Part shown: positions 58,981 through 64,000 of the stretch, piece by piece
Numbering within the stretch: position 1 is the first letter of the stretch
Layout: each line of letters starts with the position of its first letter
Origin: Sipunculus nudus
Lineage: Eukaryota > Annelida > Sipuncula > Golfingiida > Sipunculidae
Assembly: GCA_026874595.1 (NCBI GenBank)
Contig: CM049312.1
Coordinates: forward strand, 79,337,429-79,401,428
DNA length: 64,000 bases
Direction: 5' to 3'
Notes under the pieces: model-generated
Seen by the model: the letters and a program-made list of their open reading frames with translations, nothing else
What the model was told of the DNA's origin: nothing
The model's database searches: none
Made by a program: the position numbers and the translations under genes

Positions 58981-61239
58981 AAGAGTTTGCTACTGCCCTA
59001 TCACATAGTCTGAAACCATAATGGAATTCTGCAGATGTATTTTAACTTAGTTAATCTGGCATTAAACTTCAACAAAAAATATTGAAAAAAATTATTTCTG
59101 CTCCTGCATCCTGCGTCAACTACCAGATTACAAGAACCAAGTTGTGTTTTCAGTAGATTTTGTTTCATAATTTAAATTATTATTGTTTATAGCAAATCTT
59201 GTATATCAAACTCAGAGTCAACAAACTAATGATCTGTTATTACCATAAATCTCTTCAAAATGTACATTTTAATGGCTGCTTACCTTATTCAAGTCTACTC
59301 ACTGAAAGGTGCATACATACAGACTACAAAATACAGTGCTACTTTGTCTATGCCCTTTCAGAAATAACTTCCTGGTTTATACAAGCATTGAATTCTTAAC
59401 CTTTAACTGAGGGTGTAAATTATACACCAAAGGTCTGATTTATACATCTTATCACGTACTTACAATATATCATGGCGACAAACTGTACTATCAGAGCCCC
59501 ATGTGGTAATTTATGGCATCTCCTTGGTGGCAGTGGGGGTCAGGGCATGCCTGGTCCTTGATAAATATGATGAAGCAGTACATATGTGCCATTAAAATTT
59601 TAAATAAGTTATATGAGGAAATCCCTAATATTTAAATCTGGCAGTACATTTTAGGAGGAGATACATACTGTGGTTGGCTAAATATCTCTGAGGCTGAAAT
59701 TTGTGTTTTCTAAATTGTGAACATTATGTGAGGGTTTCATTTCCGTGATTGCTCCAGAACCAATAAAATCTAAGTTCAACAGTATTTGCATTTATTATAC
59801 ATAAGACTAGTTCCACAATGCCTCACTGATTTCTTTTACAGTCATCATATTATGTGTTCTACGTTACAGTAGATACATCACCAGCGATAACTGCATCTTC
59901 TGCAGTAAATAATGAATGGACCAGTTCTGAAACCATATATAGATTAGGTTTCTGTTTGACAAACCGTGTTTTCATTGGTGTTATAAAAAACAGTAAGTGC
60001 TGATGCATCTTCCGCTCTTGTAGGCTTAGCTGATGGGATATCTTATTTCCCTAGGGTTTCATATTACCAAGTGTTTCCTACTCTCAAATGTCACAAAGAA
60101 AAAAGGGCTAAGCTGAAGTTAGAAATTTTTGCAAAAGCAAAATATGCAAAAAATTCTATTGTTATGTTTTTCATATATATAAGCATATGAGAAGCTAAGA
60201 GGAAAGGGGCCCTCCTACTTGGTTATAGTAAAGTTCAAAATATATGATTGCAAAACTTATACTAAGATAAGACTGTCATGAGAAAACAGTAAAAGTTTTT
60301 AGATACTGTGATGCATATGAAAAATTTACAGATGGACAGGCAAGTAGAAAGAATGGACTAATGCCTTTATTTCAGTTTCAAAGGAATAATGCATTTAAGT
60401 TTAAATTAAAGCCTTTTGTTTTAGCATATCCACTTTTTTCATTAATAGTTTTTATCAGAATCATTTTTTTATTTAAAAGTTTTATAAATTTGTAATAAAA
60501 AAATCTGAAAATATAAGTTAAAATATCTGAATTCTAAGTTGCAATCTTTCTTTATCCAGAGTATAGCTCATATCAGGTCATTTTATGCATACACATATAT
60601 TTTATTATTTTTAAATCACAAATGTTTTAAGTGAATTTAAAAGAAAATAATGCCACAACATGGCATCTTCAAGATTGTTCCTTGAATCATTATTAAAAAG
60701 TTTTGTACATTGGAGTTTTCAGTACATGCTTAATTTAATTCACTGAAATAAAAGATTCAGTAAATTTGATAAAATAAAAACAATCTTTTCAAATAAAGTA
60801 TACACACTGTTGGTTGAATGAGGGAAAAACAATATCTTTGGACTAATTACTATCTCAGCTGTAATTTATCACTAGCATTAATAGTCAATTTCACACCTGG
60901 TGAATGTTTTACTCTTCTGAAGTATGGAATTACTTATCTGATGAACATCCACACTTTCATAGCAATACACCAATGTGTGGACACAATTAAATGTGCACAC
61001 TAATTATTGTAACCCTGGTGGTACAACACAAAATCTAAAATGTAGTATAACCTGGATAAGAATGAATCAAATACAGAAAATTATAACATTCATCTAGTTT
61101 ATGCACCATCTGGGGGAGGGGGGAGAGGGGGAGAGGGGGAGTTCAGGGCAGAGGGGAAGCCTGCTTGTAGTGGCCAAGCTGTGCGACTAAAAGCTGCCTG
61201 GAGTGGGTTACAGAACACAAGTGAAGGTTATACTACTAG
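58981..61239. other. Non-coding stretch between the two blocks
   Basis: AT-rich with short unsupported frames. A G-rich run (GGGGGAGGGGGGAGAGGGGG) lies at about 61,112-61,140, just before the second block; the first block is also preceded by a G/GA-rich run near 58,014-58,030. Confidence 0.45.
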
Positions 61240-61990
61240 GTGGGTTTGATGTAAACAACACTTGACATGGTGTATGAAAACTTGAATAAAAGCTACTCTT
61301 TCCAATAAATTCCTTTTAAATTTCAGATTTTAAAAGATTAAATGCTTATGTATATATGCTGTGAAATTAAATCAACAGTGCTTACAGGGAACAAAAATGA
61401 CTTTGCCAAAGTTGGACAAAATTTAAGGTAAAGATATTTTATTAATGCTAATAACTTGAAAAATTCGCAAAATTCATAACTAATTTTGGATAAACAACTG
61501 AATCTTGATTAAATACAGTTATATCCCTGAAAAAAAGTCATCAGCTTCAGCAATTCTCATGTTAAGAGAGTAAATATATTTCCTGAATTTTTAAAAATTG
61601 CATTATATTTGGGCCCACTTCAAAACAATGTGCAACACTGACCTAACTTTTGGTATGTTCATAAATGTATGGAAGAACTTGAATTGTAAATATGATCAAA
61701 AACAGATCAGCGATTTTTATATTAGGCAGCCTTGAAATGTAACAATGGCTTTTTTATGGAAAACAGAGGTATTTCCTTAATATCTCAAAGGAACCAAGTC
61801 CTGGTGACCCAATTTTTGGTATGGTAGGATATTTTGGGGACATCTAATGGTATACAGAATTTTGGATTTGTAGGTCCAACGGTTTTAAAACGTGCCCTGT
61901 TAATGGATGACCAGACGGACGGATGAAGGACAATTAAAAACTCAAGAACAAAAAGGCAACCACAATTACCTTTTCTAAAGCTTAATATTA
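61240..61990 (+). repeat. ~720-bp block, copy 2
   Basis: Second copy of 58,260-58,980. Both end in a GACnGACGGATGnAnAAGGAC-like run followed by a CTCAGnTGA motif. Confidence 0.88.
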
Positions 61991-62650
61991 ACAAAGGACC
62001 CATGGGTCACAGTGCTCAGCTGAATTTTCTTAAATTTTAGCAAAAGCAAAATATATTTATTTCTAATGTTTTTTATATAAGCATATGAAAATCCATGAAG
62101 AAATGGCGTTGCTATCTTGTGATGTACACCATGATTGCCAAATTAATACTACACACTTTTATTGACAAATCATAGATCCAGGAGCGGCTAATGATCAAAT
62201 ATTTCTAGAAGAATAAGTATTTCAACTATGTTAAAGGAATATGTGCTTAAAATACCCACTCCACTGGAAATGCATAAAACCCTGTATGGTTAAATTATAG
62301 AATAAGGAAGAAAGTAGAGATTAGCTGAAGTAAAATAATAAACGTTAAATCTACAACTGAAATTCAATGCTGTAAAATCATTTATATATTGTTAAAAGGA
62401 AAAACCAGATGTTTTTCGGACAATGGTCCTCAGAGGGCCCTGCGTACTGCTAGTGCTGGACTAGTTTACATATGGGTGAAAAATTAAGTTAAATTTGAAA
62501 AATATGACAAACAGAAATACGTTTTATCCATAAACATCAGGGAAAAAATCCTACTGGATCAAATGATATTAAAGAAGATATTTCTGAAATAATGTGTGCA
62601 ATAGAAAATCACCGAATGTAGTCTGTTACCCATATTTGATTTTGAGAAAG
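61991..62650. other. Non-coding spacer
   Basis: AT-rich sequence between the second block and the tandem repeat. Nothing recognised. Confidence 0.45.
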
Positions 62651-63330
62651 TCTGTAATTCGATAGGTCTGGAGCCCTTATAGGTACCAATCATCTCTGTG
62701 AATTTTGGAAAGCTGCATTAGGATTTGTTGAGTTATCGCAAAAGAAAAACAGTGATCTGGTTATGGCAGCCATATTGGAATTCACAGAGGTCTGTAATTC
62801 AATAAGTCTGGTCCCTTATAGGTACCAACCATCCCTGTGAATTTGGGAAAGCTGCAGTATTATGTTGTTGGGTTATTGGGCACAAAAGAAAATCAGCTAT
62901 CGGGCTGTGGCGGCCATATTGGAATTCAAACAGGTCTGTTATTCAATAAGTCTGGAGCCCTCATATGTACCAACCATTCCTGTGAATTGGGGAAAGCTGC
63001 AGTATGTTGTTGTTGATTTATCGCGCATGAAAGAAAGTCAGCAATTGGGCTGTGGTGTCCATATTGGAATGCCAACACTACTGTAATTGATAGGTCTGGC
63101 GCCCTCATAGGTACCAATCATCCCTGAGAATTTGGGAAAGCTGCAGTATGTTGTTGTTGAGTTATTGCGTGCGAAAGAAAATCAGCAATTGGGCTGCGGC
63201 ACCCATATTGGAATTCCCACATGTCTGTAATTCGATAGGTCTGAAGCCCTCATAGGTACCAAGCATCCCTGTGAATTTAGGAAAGCTTCAGTATGTTGTT
63301 GTTGAGTTATCACGTGCAAAATAAAGTTAT
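62651..63330 (+). repeat. ~144-bp tandem repeat, about 4.7 copies
   Basis: Units start at 62,651, 62,791, 62,935, about 63,080 and 63,224 with TCTGTAATTCGATAGGTCTGG. Each carries ATAGGTACCAATCATCCCTGTGAATTTGG, GAAAGCTGCAGTATGTTGTTGTTGAG and GGGCTGnGGCnnCCATATTGGAATTC. The array ends into GACGGAAGGACGGACTGACAAG and AGGGCACCGC, a run similar in style to the ends of the 58-kb and 61-kb blocks. Confidence 0.92.
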
Positions 63331-64000
63331 CACTGACAGAAGGACAGAAGTACCGATGGACGGAAGGACGGACTGACAAGGTGATCACTATAGGGCACCG
63401 CTTGTCAAGTGGGGCCCTAAAAAACATGATCGGTACAGATATATTTGATCGATAAGAAATGTGTGAATGTAATAAATAATTCTATAACAAGTTAAACATA
63501 TTTCAAATTGAAATTCAAAATAAGATAAAAATTAAATTTGAGGAAATATTCCCTGTATTTTTTTATTGAGTGTACCAGTGTTAAGCACAGCCTTAATAGA
63601 CATGAATGTAATGCTACAAAATTTACACCACATCTCAATATCGTTTTTAAAGATTTTCAATTAGCACATCAACCTAATTAAAAAATCAAGAAAAAATAAA
63701 AACTAAAAACATTTTAATCATCCATGGCTAAAAGTACCTCTTATCATGCCTTTAATATATCATTTATAAGACTGAACATATTACAATTTAGCTATATGCT
63801 AAACAGGGATCGTAATACCATTTAAATGTTCACCTTTCCAACATATAGGCATTAAAACAGGTTTGCCTTTCTACAGAAAAATTTGCCTTTCCACTAGAGA
63901 TGCATCCCACCATCATGTTAAACCTGATTCAGCCATCCTACATGTACACTTGCATGTGAAAAGAACTGAATGTTTTCAATAGTAACACTGTTATATCAGA
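63331..64000. other. Non-coding right end
   Basis: GGACGGA-type sequence to 63,420, then AT-rich DNA to the window edge. No gene seen. Confidence 0.45.

Noticed and set aside
62651-63330. Regular repeats suggesting a CRISPR-like array
   Set aside because: Units are about 144 bases, directly contiguous without unique spacers, and in a eukaryotic genome.

Overview
This window looks like nuclear DNA of a marine invertebrate, most probably a mollusc and perhaps a bivalve. The evidence is GT-AG introns, a signal-peptide/CUB-domain gene split into phased exons, degenerate metazoan Gypsy gag sequence, tRNA-headed SINEs, many long (TA)n tracts and layered AT-rich repeats. No operons, rRNA, functional tRNA or CRISPR arrays are visible. 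The taxonomic call is inference from repeat style. It is not proven by any marker gene.

Only two genes are well supported. (1) A plus-strand six-exon gene at 43,491-47,477 encodes a predicted secreted 269-residue protein: a signal peptide, two CUB domains and a short tail. All five introns are in phase and both CUB domains are split at the same place. (2) A minus-strand, uninterrupted 293-codon gene at 54,529-55,410 encodes a Sir2-family (sirtuin) protein. It keeps the NAD-binding signature and the catalytic His but has lost the Cys tetrad of the zinc ribbon. It resembles bacterial more than animal sirtuins. A third, weaker candidate is a two-exon gene at 48,913-49,458 with two poly(A) signals after it. 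Isolated possible exons occur at 481-1,142 (a duplicated and decaying two-exon fragment), 34,083-34,223 and 35,462-35,578.

Layout. 0-6.2 kb: a duplicated gene fragment in non-coding DNA. 6.2-12.8 kb: no gene seen. 12.9-14.1 kb: LINE remnants. 14.1-25.1 kb: a diverged tandem array of units of about 4.6-4.7 kb, with a further scattered copy at 31.6-34.1 kb that has taken a SINE insertion. 25.8-28.7 kb: a broken Gypsy-type LTR element with gag, a CCHC knuckle and a protease remnant, and two blocks of a 21-bp minisatellite. 29-42.4 kb: minisatellites, LINE tails and a tRNA-headed SINE. 43.3-47.7 kb: the CUB gene, with a second copy of that SINE inverted in intron 4. 48.9-49.5 kb: the candidate two-exon gene. 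52.2-53.1 kb: a 279-bp tandem duplication and a cluster of AGATCTCGAGATCT palindromes. 54.5-55.4 kb: the sirtuin. 55.7-56.7 kb: a 1,001-bp DNA transposon with 16-bp perfect inverted ends, just upstream of the sirtuin. 58-64 kb: a duplicated block and a 144-bp tandem repeat.

Nothing in the sequence links the CUB gene and the sirtuin functionally. The most distinctive items are the zinc-ribbon-less sirtuin, the symmetric two-CUB gene, the tandem array with a G-tract kept at one place in three copies, a repeat family that carries AGGTCAnnnTGACCT palindromes, and the inverted-repeat transposon beside the sirtuin.
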